A DNA stretch of 64,000 nt from Hyphomicrobium sp. (GCA_013141015.1 JABFRT010000039.1:1-64000); one strand, 5' to 3'; shown: positions 44,921-54,112, counted from the stretch's first letter. A program made the numbers and translations. The notes: a model not told the origin generated them from the sequence alone.

Positions 44921-45673
44921 ATGAAACTGTTCGTCGGCCTCGGCAATCCTGGCGATAAATATTCCGGCAACCGCCACAACATCGGCTTCATGGCGGTCGA
45001 GACCATCGCCCGTGCGCACGGTTTTTCGCCTTGGCGCAAGAAGTTCAATGCGCTGATGTGTGAAGGCTCCATCAACGGCGAACGCGTCACGCTTCTGAAG
45101 CCCGAGACGTTCATGAACGATAGCGGCCGCGCCATTGGCGAGGCGATGCGCTTCCTCAAAATCGAATCGGCGAACGTCGTCGTGTTCCACGATGAACTTG
45201 ATCTGCTGCCCGGCAAACTAAAAGTCAAAGCCGGCGGCGGCAATGCCGGCCACAACGGCTTGCGCTCAATCTCGGCGCACATCGGCAACGACTATCCGCG
45301 CGTCAGGATCGGCATCGGCCATCCGGGCTCGAAAGATGCGGTGGTCCATTACGTGCTCAACGACTTCGCCAAGTCCGAGCGCCAATGGGTGTCGGACATG
45401 CTCAGCGCCATTGCGGATGCGGCGGGTTTTCTGGCCAAGGGCGATGAGGCGCGCTTCCTGACTGAGGTCGCCCGCAAGACCCAACACGCAGGCGAAGCGG
45501 ACGGCGGCGAAACAGATGCGCCGGAAAAGCCACAACGCGCCGGAAAACCGCCGTCAGCGCCGGCTAAACCGGCCAAAAGTGGCCATCCGGCGGGCGAGCG
45601 GGCCAACAAGCGCCAATCGGCGCTGGCCGACAACTTGAAAAAATGGCTGAGTGCGCGAAAATCCGGGGAATAG
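44921..45673 (+). CDS. pth: Peptidyl-tRNA hydrolase
   Basis: 250 residues; the usual Pth is about 190-200, the extra being a basic Ala/Pro/Lys tail from about residue 190. Catalytic and binding motifs: VGLGNPGDKYSGNRHNIGF (catalytic His), LLKPETFMNDSGRAI, VFHDELDLLPGKLKVKAGGG and GHNGLRSISAHIGNDYPRVR. It releases tRNA from drop-off peptidyl-tRNAs. ATG behind GGAGGA. Confidence 0.95.
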   Translation: MKLFVGLGNPGDKYSGNRHNIGFMAVETIARAHGFSPWRKKFNALMCEGSINGERVTLLKPETFMNDSGRAIGEAMRFLKIESANVVVFHDELDLLPGKLKVKAGGGNAGHNGLRSISAHIGNDYPRVRIGIGHPGSKDAVVHYVLNDFAKSERQWVSDMLSAIADAAGFLAKGDEARFLTEVARKTQHAGEADGGETDAPEKPQRAGKPPSAPAKPAKSGHPAGERANKRQSALADNLKKWLSARKSGE

Positions 45674-45737
45674 TTGTGTACAGAGCGCCGGGGAATGCGC
45701 GGTGCGCGTGAGCGCGCGTCAACAGTTGGGGTGAGAC

Positions 45738-46529
45738 ATGGTTCAGTTCGAAGACGATACCCGCCACAGCCGCACCGGCGTCTTTGCCAGAGGTGAACGC
45801 ATCAACAATCGCGCCGGTTGGTTTGATTGGCTGTATCGCCTGATGGGCGCGCGCCATGAAGCGTTGATCGGCACGCTGGCTTTGCTGTTCACGGCGGGCG
45901 TCAGCGGCCTGGTTATCAAGGATGCGCTGCTGGCCGGATCAAAAGATAAGTCGGGCCTGCGCCGCATCATCGCCAAAAAATGGAACGAGCGGACAATGGT
46001 GTTCCCGATCGAGGGCACCGATAGCGCCGGGCGCAGTGCGCTGTTCGACGTTGTGGTGCTGACCAAGAATTACGGTTGGATCAAAGGTTCAACGACGGAA
46101 CTCGAACGTGGCGATACCAAGCTCACGGCTGAAGATGTCGAGAACGAAGTGCTGGCGCCGCAACTGCGCGAAGGTCTTGGTTCGGCCAAGGAACTGATCG
46201 CGGTTGGTCTGGCGAGCCAGGAAGGCCAGAGCGAAAACGAGATCCAGCGCGGCGGTTTGCGCGCCAACCGGATCGCCGAATGGGTACGCGCAGCGGTTGA
46301 CCCGTCTATCCCGATGTCGACCCTTAATCTCGGCCAATACAGCGAGCCCTGCGACGATTGCGAAACCGCTGACACCAGCTGGCAGCGCCCGTTTATCGTC
46401 ATCGCCGTGCGTCAAGCGTCAGCTGGCACCAACATCGGTGAAGCCCTGCAGAACGCCATGTCGGACAAGGAAAACTTGCCGAGCCCGTCGCGCTATTCGA
46501 CGTTTGCGCTGGCCAAATATCAGAAGTGA
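45738..46529 (+). CDS. Single-span membrane protein, unknown
   Basis: 263 residues with a central membrane segment (LIGTLALLFTAGVSGLVIKD, about 43-62), a basic cytoplasmic N-terminus and a C-terminal region of about 200 residues including a repeated acidic helix (AEDVENEVLAPQLREGLGSA) and a CDDC motif. The gene after it is 20 bases away on the same strand. No family recognised. Confidence 0.6.
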   Translation: MVQFEDDTRHSRTGVFARGERINNRAGWFDWLYRLMGARHEALIGTLALLFTAGVSGLVIKDALLAGSKDKSGLRRIIAKKWNERTMVFPIEGTDSAGRSALFDVVVLTKNYGWIKGSTTELERGDTKLTAEDVENEVLAPQLREGLGSAKELIAVGLASQEGQSENEIQRGGLRANRIAEWVRAAVDPSIPMSTLNLGQYSEPCDDCETADTSWQRPFIVIAVRQASAGTNIGEALQNAMSDKENLPSPSRYSTFALAKYQK

Positions 46530-46549
46530 CGGGCTTCCGGAGGTTAGGC

Positions 46550-46777
46550 ATGAGGAACAGCAGGCAGAAAGGCGTGTTTGCCAATATGTGGGGCGGTCAA
46601 TCCTGGCGCGACGTTCAGCCGGTCGTGATCCGCGTCTCGCTCTTCGCCGCGTTTGGCTTCACGGCCCTGCTGTACGCGGTCGATGCGCGGCTGAGCTATC
46701 ATGATGGTGTGTGCAATGATGCCTCGTCCACCAGCTACATCGGCGACGCCGACAAGCGGCGCGAGGCGTGCGGGTAA
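46550..46777 (+). CDS. Small membrane protein, unknown
   Basis: 75 residues from the ATG at 46550, with GGAGGT 5 bases upstream; one membrane segment (VVIRVSLFAAFGFTALLYAV) and a short tail with two cysteines (VCNDAS, EACG). It lies in a row with the preceding membrane protein and the Kazal gene. Confidence 0.6.
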   Translation: MRNSRQKGVFANMWGGQSWRDVQPVVIRVSLFAAFGFTALLYAVDARLSYHDGVCNDASSTSYIGDADKRREACG

Positions 46778-46778
46778 C

Positions 46779-47096
46779 GTGCGCACTTACGCACGCATTG
46801 GCGCGGCGCTCCTTGCCACTACAGCGCTTAGCATCAGCAGCGCCCAAGCAGGCGGCATCGGAAGCACATGCGGCAGCCGGGGAATGAAGCCGTGCAGCGC
46901 TGGCTTGTTCTGTGATTTTCCTATTTCAGCCAAATGCGGCGCAGGCGATCAGTCTGGAAGGTGCACCCGGCGTCCACAAATCTGCACGCGCGAATACCGC
47001 CCCGTGTGCGGCTGTGACGGCAAAACCTACGGCAACGACTGCGAACGGCGCGGTGCTGGTGTTGCCAAGTCGCACGACGGAACGTGCCAGAGATGA
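46779..47096 (+). CDS. Secreted Kazal-domain protein
   Basis: 105 residues starting at GTG 46779, one base after the preceding stop. Signal peptide to about residue 22 (AQA-GG); a first cysteine-rich segment (CGSRGMKPCSAGLFCDF) and then a Kazal serine-protease-inhibitor domain: CTREYRPVCGCDGKTYGNDC, ending HDGTC. Bacterial Kazal proteins are uncommon; a role against proteases is likely but the target is unknown. Confidence 0.8.
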   Translation: MRTYARIGAALLATTALSISSAQAGGIGSTCGSRGMKPCSAGLFCDFPISAKCGAGDQSGRCTRRPQICTREYRPVCGCDGKTYGNDCERRGAGVAKSHDGTCQR

Positions 47097-47103
47097 GCGC
47101 GCG

Positions 47104-47667
47104 TCACCGCAGCTTGAAGCGCAACCGCGTGCGCCGCAGCGCCAGCGACGTGCCGAACACATAATCCCAGAATACTGTGGTGATGCCGTAGTTGCCGTCC
47201 ACGCGCGAATGGTGGTGAAGCGCGTGGTGACGACGCAGGTGATATAGCCAGGACTCCGGCTGAACGTTCCAGTGATGGGCCGCGTGATGCAACACCATAT
47301 AGGCCAAGTAGCCAGCGAGCATGCCGGCCGTTAGGCCCGAAGCCGCGGTGGCGCTGAACGTCACGACTGGCGCGTAGCTCAGACCAAAAATCATGACGAT
47401 GCCGAGAACTGGCGGTGCGCCGATGAAGGCATTGGGTGCCGCGTGGTGCGCATCGTGCTGCTCTTTAAAGAACGGCACATTGTGATACAGGATGCGATGA
47501 ACCCAATATTCAAAAATCGTCCAGAACGCGAAGCCGGCAGCCGCGGCCCCAAGCCATGAGGCCATATTTTGTGGCGATAGGCCGGAGCCGGTTTCAACGG
47601 CCAGATAAACGATGGCTGTAACGGCGATGAAGACGTCGGCATAGTAAGCGAGTGGGCTAAGGCGCAT
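47104..47667 (-). CDS. Sterol desaturase/fatty acid hydroxylase-family membrane protein
   Basis: 187 residues, several membrane spans, with the di-iron histidine clusters HRILYH, HDAHH, HHAAHH and HHALHHHSRVDGNYG. This is the fatty-acid hydroxylase superfamily. Which lipid is hydroxylated cannot be told from sequence. It ends convergently just after the Kazal gene. Confidence 0.88.
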   Translation of the reverse strand: MRLSPLAYYADVFIAVTAIVYLAVETGSGLSPQNMASWLGAAAAGFAFWTIFEYWVHRILYHNVPFFKEQHDAHHAAPNAFIGAPPVLGIVMIFGLSYAPVVTFSATAASGLTAGMLAGYLAYMVLHHAAHHWNVQPESWLYHLRRHHALHHHSRVDGNYGITTVFWDYVFGTSLALRRTRLRFKLR

Positions 47668-47727
47668 TGTTTCAATAACCGGTTGTTAGATGGCACCCCA
47701 CGCTCATGCCGCGCCATCATTGCGTGT

Positions 47728-48141
47728 TCATGACGGCGGCGGCATGACTTCGTAAACCGGCAGCGATGGATCGCAATAGTCCCAGCTGATGGCACTCTTA
47801 TGCCAGACGACGGCGCCCGGCGAAATCGCGCCGGGCTGGTGGAATGTTCCAGCGTGGATGATGCTGATGTCCGGCATGCCGGAGTTTTCACGCAGCATCT
47901 GCGAGCCACACACCGAACAGAACATGCGCTTGTTGATGTTGCCGCTGCCGGCGGCAGATTCAAACACGGTCAGTGGTCCCGTCACAATCGCGCTGCCCTT
48001 TTTGACAACCACGTTGGTCAGGTGCCCGGTGCCGCTCAATTTTTGACAATCGGTGCACTGGCAATGCACCGCTTTCAGCGCCGCCTCATCGCAGCTCAAT
48101 TTGCATTGACCACAAAGGCATTGGCCATCAAGCATCCCCAT
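47728..48141 (-). CDS. GFA-family (formaldehyde-activating enzyme-fold) protein
   Basis: 137 residues from the ATG at 48141 (AGGAGA upstream; the frame is open to 48225). Zinc-binding motif set: GQCLCGQCKLSC, HCQCTDCQKLSGTG and FCSVCGSQM. This fold occurs in glutathione-dependent formaldehyde-activating enzyme and many uncharacterised relatives; the short ones are rarely true Gfa. Formaldehyde relevance in a methylotroph is possible but unproven. Confidence 0.85.
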   Translation of the reverse strand: MGMLDGQCLCGQCKLSCDEAALKAVHCQCTDCQKLSGTGHLTNVVVKKGSAIVTGPLTVFESAAGSGNINKRMFCSVCGSQMLRENSGMPDISIIHAGTFHQPGAISPGAVVWHKSAISWDYCDPSLPVYEVMPPPS

Positions 48142-48430
48142 CAGCTGATCTCCTGGAATATCGGCCGTCAATCGCGCTTCTGCGAATGGCCGGTTGCAAA
48201 GTCCGCCCACGGGGTAGAACTCCAATGGAGCAATAAAGTTTCCAACCCCGCCGCCGGCGAAGGCTTACGGCCTTTGCAGACCGTTAACGGACTGTTGTCA
48301 TAATAGCGGGCGTCATATTGACTGTTAGACGCGCCGCGGCGGCGCTGCCCCTTGCATCGGGGCGCGCATAAGCCCATGCTATGCAGACGATGTGGCGCCC
48401 GCACCGCTGCATTCCAACAGAGGTCTTACC

Positions 48431-48730
48431 ATGAAGTTTTATCTGCCCACGATTGCTGTTTGTGCAGCCTTGGCCGTAACCATTGGCGCACCGGCCGCTG
48501 ATGCAGCACCGAAAGCCAAGATCAAAGCCAGCCAGCCTTTGAAAGGCGTGATCTACGGCAAGCAGCGCCGCATCGGGTACTACTCGTACAAGTACAGCGA
48601 CGTGATCTCGCCGGGCAGCCGCTCGAACCCGGCCGTCACTGGCATGCATGAAAGCGGCGCGATCGACAGCGACTTCTTCTTTCCCCGTCCCTCGGGTCCG
48701 TTCGGCGGCTACACGCCGTACATGCGCTGA
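48431..48730 (+). CDS. Small secreted protein, unknown
   Basis: 99 residues: signal peptide to about 25 (ADA-AP), then a basic mature part ending in a Gly/Pro/Tyr-rich tail (FFFPRPSGPFGGYTPYMR). No motif recognised. A good terminator at 48787 follows. Confidence 0.65.
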   Translation: MKFYLPTIAVCAALAVTIGAPAADAAPKAKIKASQPLKGVIYGKQRRIGYYSYKYSDVISPGSRSNPAVTGMHESGAIDSDFFFPRPSGPFGGYTPYMR

Positions 48731-48786
48731 CTTTTGGCGCTAACTGCCGGCGCGGAACGCTCGAGACGTTTAGCAGTCATTCGAAA

Positions 48787-48818
48787 GGCGCGCGGCCAAG
48801 AGCCCCGTGCCTTTTTTT
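48787..48818 (+). terminator. Rho-independent terminator
   Basis: GGCGCGCGGC and GCCCCGTGCC pair at eight positions plus one G-T, around a 5-base loop, followed directly by T7. It ends the small secreted gene at 48431. Confidence 0.8.
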
Positions 48819-48954
48819 GTTGCGCCACGTGCCACCGCGCGGGACGGCTGACCGGCGTCAATTTTTGTTCCGACGGACGGCGCGCTGTTGCGGCGTTTAA
48901 TGAGTGACGCCCACCGGTAAGGGCAGATCAACGGTCGTATTCAGAGGCGCACCC

Positions 48955-49332
48955 ATGACCATTAACGTTCGGACAATCGCATTCGCGCTCGGCAGCGCCG
49001 CCGCGCTGGCGTTCGCATCCGCCGCTGCCGCCGCGGAACTCGCAGGTGATGCCGTCCGCGGCCACGCTTACGCAAAGGCACAGTGCGCCCAATGTCACGC
49101 GATTGAACCCGGCGCTACCAGTTCCCTTGTCTACAATGCAGCACCCTTCGCGACACTGGCTGCGTCGCCACAACTGACGGTCAAAGGCATCAACGCCTGG
49201 GTGATGGCCGCGCATCAAACCAAGCGCAAGCCAGCAATTCCTGCGGCCAACTGCGCCGACATCGTCGCCTATATCAAAAGCCTCGCGCTCAAGCCGGCGC
49301 CAGCGCTTGACGGCGGCGCGGCCAATCCGTGA
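48955..49332 (+). CDS. Small secreted c-type cytochrome
   Basis: 125 residues from the ATG at 48955 with a signal peptide ending AAA-EL. One haem-binding CAQCH motif at about residue 45, then a C-terminal helix (NCADIVAYIKSLA). The usual distal Met within an xPxMP stretch is replaced by KRKPAIPAAN; MAAHQT lies just before. The axial ligand may be atypical. No electron partner is encoded next to it. Confidence 0.8.
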   Translation: MTINVRTIAFALGSAAALAFASAAAAAELAGDAVRGHAYAKAQCAQCHAIEPGATSSLVYNAAPFATLAASPQLTVKGINAWVMAAHQTKRKPAIPAANCADIVAYIKSLALKPAPALDGGAANP

Positions 49333-49486
49333 CGCGCCCAGCAAAATAAAACGACGGATCGCTGCGTATGGCGCGTTTTGACGAATACCGGCCCGGTGCC
49401 GTGCCCGCGCCCCCCTGTGGTGCACGGAACCCGGTGCCCTACACCCCGTCACACCGGGCCGGTCAGATGTATTCAAGGAGTTGCAG

Positions 49487-49804
49487 ATGAAGCGCATTAC
49501 CACAATTGCCGCTGCCCTCGTGTTCGCACCTTGCCTAGCGTTGGCTGCTGAAACCGCAGCGCCTGCCACAACCGCACCAGCCGCCACCGCTGGGCCAGCC
49601 GCTGCTGCATCAGCCGATCCAGCAGGCACTGCAGGAGAGCGCGGCCAGCAACGCTGGTCAGCGTGCGCCAGTGATCTGCAGAAATTCTGCGCCAACATCG
49701 AACGCGCACGCGGCGCAAAGCGCACCTGCCTTGAAAGCCACGCAGCGGAACTCTCGGACGGATGCAAGACCCGCATGGCCGAAAAGCGCCCCGCTGCGAA
49801 CTAA
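49487..49804 (+). CDS. Secreted cysteine-rich-repeat protein
   Basis: 105 residues behind AAGGAG. Signal peptide, an Ala/Pro/Thr-rich linker (AETAAPATTAPAATAGPAAA), then one Cys-rich GLG1/FGFR-type repeat: CASDLQKFCANIERARGAKR and CLESHAAELSDGCKTRM. Single copies of this repeat are common in alphaproteobacterial secretomes; role unknown. Confidence 0.78.
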   Translation: MKRITTIAAALVFAPCLALAAETAAPATTAPAATAGPAAAASADPAGTAGERGQQRWSACASDLQKFCANIERARGAKRTCLESHAAELSDGCKTRMAEKRPAAN

Positions 49805-49861
49805 CGCGTTCAAACAGCAATGGAGCGCCCGCCGATTTTTGCCGCAAGGCTTTGCAGAAGG

Positions 49862-50506
49862 CTACAAACTTTCAGCCTTCCGCATCCGGCGCGCGTATTC
49901 GAACTGAAAGACAATCACCACACTTGCGGCCGCCGCGAAGAAACACCACACCGACGCGAACGCATGCCAGTACGCGGCATACGCGACGAGTGACCCGGCA
50001 ATCAGGATCAGCGCCAGCAAGCGGATCGCGCGATGCGTCGAAACGGCTGCCGCGCCGCACACAGCCACCGGGTACATCAGGCGGAAGATGCCCGGCATAT
50101 CCGGGTCGCCACTGTAGACGATGTGTCCGCTGCCGATGCTGGCGATTTGCGGCGCCGCGTTGAGTGACCATAAAAAATATCCGGCAACAATCGCGCCACA
50201 CGCGAGCGGCAGCGCCATCCATTGGCGGCGCTTGGCATCAGGCTCGATCAAATAAGCCGACAGCGGCGCATAAACCGGCCAGAACACCAGCGCCAACAGC
50301 AGAAAGAGTTGGGTCCAGGAAGACGCATCGGCGCCGCTGGTCAGCGCCTGCCAGAGCATCCCTTCAATCGCTTGCTGGCCGGCAAAAAACAGCGGCATCG
50401 CGGCCAGCATCCACTCTGCGCGCCGCGTGGTTCGCGAGAGCGCGACGGCACCGGCAACACCCGTGACGGCGGCGGCAAGAAAACTCGCGTCGGCTGAGAA
50501 GCACAT
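49862..50506 (-). CDS. Multi-span membrane protein (MCFSA-type, DUF6629-like)
   Basis: 214 residues, about seven hydrophobic segments; begins MCFSADASFLAAAVTGVAG and includes FFAGQQAIEGMLWQAL, the marks of a family of conserved membrane proteins of unknown role. It is divergent from pqqB, sharing a 267-base spacer. Confidence 0.72.
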   Translation of the reverse strand: MCFSADASFLAAAVTGVAGAVALSRTTRRAEWMLAAMPLFFAGQQAIEGMLWQALTSGADASSWTQLFLLLALVFWPVYAPLSAYLIEPDAKRRQWMALPLACGAIVAGYFLWSLNAAPQIASIGSGHIVYSGDPDMPGIFRLMYPVAVCGAAAVSTHRAIRLLALILIAGSLVAYAAYWHAFASVWCFFAAAASVVIVFQFEYARRMRKAESL

Positions 50507-50773
50507 GTAAAACCTATCGAATGCAATAACATTACGGCAATGCTGTCAGTTGACCAGGCTCCAGCAGCCGGCACAAGCCGCAAACGTTGGCCCACCGGCC
50601 AGCGCAGGTTAACCGCGCCGCCATTCTCACGAAGCCTTGAAGCCGGTGTGATCGAAGTGTTGACGTGGATCAACGGGTCGCGCGCACTCATTTGCAAGGT
50701 AGCCGGCAACGGACGGTTGCTGGCGCGGCGGCACTGATCTGGCAAACAAAACCCGCGGGCTTGAGGAAACGGA

Positions 50774-51706
50774 ATGCTCGTTCGAGTTTTGGGATCAGGC
50801 GCCGGTGGCGGCTTCCCGCAGTGGAACTGCACCTGCCACAACTGCCAGTCGGTGCGCGACGGCAAACCGGGTTTCACCGCTCGCACACAATCGTCGCTCG
50901 CGGTCAGCACCGACGGAGCCTCTTGGGCCTTGCTCAACGCGTCCCCCGACTTGCGCCAGCAAATCGCCGATGCGCCCGCGTTGCAGGCCAACCCAAAATA
51001 CGGTTTGCGCAACAGCCCGATCAAAGCGGTGGTGATGACCAACGGCGACGTCGACCATATGTCGGGCGTCATCAATCTGCGCGAAGCGCAACCCTTCACA
51101 ATCTACGCGACGCGGCGCGTGCTTGGCATCGTCAAGGACAACTCGATCTTCCGCATTCTCGCAGCAGATACAGTGCGGCATGAAGAGTTAACTCTAGGGC
51201 AACCGGTTGCGCTCAGCGGGGCCGGTGCCGGTCTCGGTCTCGACGTTGAAGCGTTCGACGTGCCAGGCAAGATAGCCTTGTATCTTGAAGACGCGAGTGC
51301 GGGCCCAAGCCTGGGCACCACCACAGGCGACACCATCGGCCTCAAGGTCACAGAGCGCGCAAGCGGCAAAACCTTCTTTTACATTCCCGGTTGCGCCACC
51401 CTTGATGACGCGTTGAAGGCGCGCCTGAAAGGCGCCAGCCACGTCTTCTTCGATGGCACGCTATTTGATGATGATGAAATGGTCCGCGCCGGGTTGATGC
51501 CAAAGACCGGCCCGCGCATGGGCCACATCTCGATGAGCGGCCCGAAAGGCTCTATCGCAGAGTTCCACGATCTCGGCGTGAAGCGTAAAATCTACGTGCA
51601 TATCAACAATTCAAATCCGGTTCTCGATGAGGCGAGCAAGCAACGCCGCGCTGTCGAAGCTGCCGGTTGGGACGTCGGCTATGACGGTATGGAGGTTCGT
51701 CTATGA
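50774..51706 (+). CDS. pqqB: PQQ biosynthesis protein PqqB
   Basis: 310 residues. Metallo-beta-lactamase-fold signature of PqqB: VLGSGAGGGFPQWNCTCHNC, then TNGDVDHMSGVINLRE, GKTFFYIPGC and RMGHISMSGPKG. PqqB hydroxylates a precursor in pyrroloquinoline quinone synthesis. Its last bases overlap pqqC (ATGA). No pqqA was found before it. Confidence 0.95.
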   Translation: MLVRVLGSGAGGGFPQWNCTCHNCQSVRDGKPGFTARTQSSLAVSTDGASWALLNASPDLRQQIADAPALQANPKYGLRNSPIKAVVMTNGDVDHMSGVINLREAQPFTIYATRRVLGIVKDNSIFRILAADTVRHEELTLGQPVALSGAGAGLGLDVEAFDVPGKIALYLEDASAGPSLGTTTGDTIGLKVTERASGKTFFYIPGCATLDDALKARLKGASHVFFDGTLFDDDEMVRAGLMPKTGPRMGHISMSGPKGSIAEFHDLGVKRKIYVHINNSNPVLDEASKQRRAVEAAGWDVGYDGMEVRL

Positions 51707-52467
51707 ATGAGTTCGTGAAAAAATTTGTAGCAGTCGAAAAGCCTTGGACAAAGCAAGAATTTGAAGCGCAGATCCGCGGCGTCGGCCCGGTTCAATATCA
51801 CGACCTCCATCCGTTTCACAAAGCGCTGCACGGCGGCAAACTGAACAAGGGCCAAGTCGCCGCTTGGGCGCTCAACCGCTACTGCTATCAGGAGGCTATC
51901 CCGCGCAAGGATGCAGCCTTCATGAGCCGCACGCATGACCGCGAATTGCGCCGCGAGTGGATCCATCGCGTCCAAGATCACGACGGAATTATGCCCGATG
52001 AAACCGGCGGCATTGAGCGTTGGCTGGTGCTGACCGATTGTCTCGGCCTTGACCGCGAATACGTCACCAGCATGAAGGGCGCGCTGCCAGCCACACGCTT
52101 CGCCGTTGAAGCCTATGTTCGCTTCGTCGTCGAGCAGCCGCTGGTGGTTGCAGCCGCGTCCTCGCTGACCGAATTGTTTGCGCCATCCATCCACCGCGAG
52201 CGCATCGCCGGCATGCTTGCCAATTATAACTTCGTCAACGATGACGTGATGGCATACTTCAAGCGCCGCCTCAGCCAGGCCCCGCGCGATGCAAACTTCA
52301 CGCTTGAGTTCGTCAAGGACAATGCCCACACGCGCGAATTGCAGCAGGCCTGTGTCGATGCCGTCCGCTTCAAATGCGATGTGCTGTGGGCTCAGCTTGA
52401 CGCTTTGCAACTTGCCTATATCAACGGCATGATCCCGCCGGGTGCCTATCGCCCTGACGGCGTGTAA
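51703..52467 (+). CDS. pqqC: PQQ biosynthesis oxidase PqqC
   Basis: 254 residues, full length for PqqC: VQYHDLHPFHKALHGGKLNK, AWALNRYCYQEAIPRKDAAF, QDHDGIMPDETGGIERWL and AASSLTELFAPSIHRERIAG. It carries out the final ring closure and oxidation to PQQ. Some relatives are PqqC-PqqD fusions; this one ends at the usual PqqC length, so no PqqD domain is attached. Confidence 0.95.
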   Translation: MNEFVKKFVAVEKPWTKQEFEAQIRGVGPVQYHDLHPFHKALHGGKLNKGQVAAWALNRYCYQEAIPRKDAAFMSRTHDRELRREWIHRVQDHDGIMPDETGGIERWLVLTDCLGLDREYVTSMKGALPATRFAVEAYVRFVVEQPLVVAAASSLTELFAPSIHRERIAGMLANYNFVNDDVMAYFKRRLSQAPRDANFTLEFVKDNAHTRELQQACVDAVRFKCDVLWAQLDALQLAYINGMIPPGAYRPDGV

Positions 52468-52543
52468 TTTCACCGGCCGGCGGGGGAGCATGACGGCTGC
52501 CCCGCCCGCTCTATTTTTAATATTCAACGCAAGGCATACGCGC

Positions 52544-53698
52544 ATGACCGGCACGGCACACATCGAGGACGCGGCTGAAATGTCGGAACCTGTCGAGGCA
52601 TGCGCCCGCCCGCGTGCGCCACTCGGGCTGCTGGCCGAGTTGACATACCGCTGCCCGCTGCAATGCCCGTACTGCTCGAACCCGCTGGCCATGGAGAAAG
52701 GCGCCAAAGAACTCTCGGCTGCCGAATGGGGTGATCTGTTCCGCCAAGCAGCGTCACTTGGCGTGCTGCAAGTCCACCTCTCCGGCGGCGAGCCATGCTT
52801 GCGGCCAGACCTTGAAGACATCCTAAAGTCCGCCGTCGATGCCGGGCTTTATACCAATCTCATCACATCCGGCGTGACACTGACACGTGAGCGCCTGGAA
52901 AACTTGGCCAAGCTCGGCCTTGATCATGTGCAGCTGTCGATCCAGCACACGGACGTTGGCAAGGCAGATCTAATTTCCGGCTACCCAGGCGGCGTTGCGA
53001 AAAAGCGCGACGTCGCACGCTGGACCATTGAACTTGGCCTGCCTCTCACCATCAACGCGGTCGTGCATCGCCACAACATCGAAGATCTGCCGGCCTTGAT
53101 CGACTACGCTGTCGAGGTTGGCGCAGGCCGCATCGAAATCGCCAACACCCAGTATTACGCCTGGGCATTAAAAAACCGCGCCGCCCTCATCCCGACCCGC
53201 GAGCAGTTCTACAAGTCGCTGGAGATCGTCAACGAAGCCAAGGAACGCCTCAAGGGCATTCTGGTATTCGACGTGGTTTCGCACGATCACTACGCGGTGC
53301 GCCCGAAACCGTGCATGGGCGGGTGGGGCCGCAATTTGATCGACGTATCGCCAACCGGCAAAGTCATGCCGTGCCACGCCTGCGAGACGATACCCGGCAT
53401 CACCGTCGAGACCATCCGCGACAAAACTCTGGCCGATATCTGGATCAAAGGCGACGCGTTCAACAAATACCGCGGCACCAAATGGATGAAAGAGCCGTGC
53501 CGCTCGTGCGACCGGCGCGAAATCGATTGGGGCGGATGCCGCTGTCAGGCGCTGGCGGTCACAGGCGACCCGTGCAACGCCGATCCGGCCTGCGCGCTCT
53601 CCGATTGGCACAAGGAGTTCGCCGGTATCGCGGAGACGGAATCCAGCGCGCCGCCGCCGCCGTTCATTTACCGGCGCATCGGCGTTCCAGCGGAGTAA
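52544..53698 (+). CDS. pqqE: PQQ biosynthesis radical SAM protein PqqE
   Basis: 384 residues from the ATG at 52544; an ATG at 52580 is also possible, and the frame is open from 52442. Radical SAM cluster ELTYRCPLQCPYCSNP, then LSGGEPCLRPDLEDI; C-terminal SPASM-type cysteines MPCHACETIPG, EPCRSCDRREIDWGGCRCQA and CNADPACALS. PqqE links Glu and Tyr side chains of the PqqA peptide and needs the PqqD chaperone; neither gene is visible here. Confidence 0.94.
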   Translation: MTGTAHIEDAAEMSEPVEACARPRAPLGLLAELTYRCPLQCPYCSNPLAMEKGAKELSAAEWGDLFRQAASLGVLQVHLSGGEPCLRPDLEDILKSAVDAGLYTNLITSGVTLTRERLENLAKLGLDHVQLSIQHTDVGKADLISGYPGGVAKKRDVARWTIELGLPLTINAVVHRHNIEDLPALIDYAVEVGAGRIEIANTQYYAWALKNRAALIPTREQFYKSLEIVNEAKERLKGILVFDVVSHDHYAVRPKPCMGGWGRNLIDVSPTGKVMPCHACETIPGITVETIRDKTLADIWIKGDAFNKYRGTKWMKEPCRSCDRREIDWGGCRCQALAVTGDPCNADPACALSDWHKEFAGIAETESSAPPPPFIYRRIGVPAE

Positions 53699-53887
53699 CC
53701 GTGCAACAGCCAAAGGCGAGGCCGCGAAAGACTGCGTAGTATCAGAATTGATGTGCCGAACCGCCTCACATCGACGGCGTCAAGCGTTGATCTTCATCAA
53801 TCGGCAATGCGGCATCAAACCCTAGTCTCGGCACCACAATTTCGAATTGCTGGCGCCCGTTTGGCGCCTGAATAGGGGAGACCGCAA

Positions 53888-54094
53888 ATGTTCAAAGTCG
53901 CTTCGCTTATCTGGATCATGCTCGGCACCGTTCTGGCTGGCATCGCGACGACGGTCGTGCTGGTCGTGCCGCAATTGGCGGCCGACTCCGAACGCATGAT
54001 TCCGCTGGCCGCCATCGCCGGTGCTGTGCTCGGCATTCCGTTGTCGATGCTGATTGCCAAGCGCATCCAGGCGCAAACCGTTCGCACACGCTAG
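53888..54094 (+). CDS. Small two-span membrane protein
   Basis: 68 residues behind GGGGAG. Two membrane segments (SLIWIMLGTVLAGIATTVVL and LAAIAGAVLGIPLSMLIA) and a basic tail. Conserved in related genomes, function unknown. A terminator follows. Confidence 0.7.
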   Translation: MFKVASLIWIMLGTVLAGIATTVVLVVPQLAADSERMIPLAAIAGAVLGIPLSMLIAKRIQAQTVRTR

Positions 54095-54112
54095 AAAATT
54101 AGCACCTATATT

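Noticed and set aside
51679-52821. 380-codon minus-strand frame over pqqC
   Set aside because: pqqC is intact on the other strand; the frame has no recognisable domain.
53699-53740. Short frame after pqqE as a candidate pqqA
   Set aside because: Only 12 codons and no Glu-x3-Tyr pattern.
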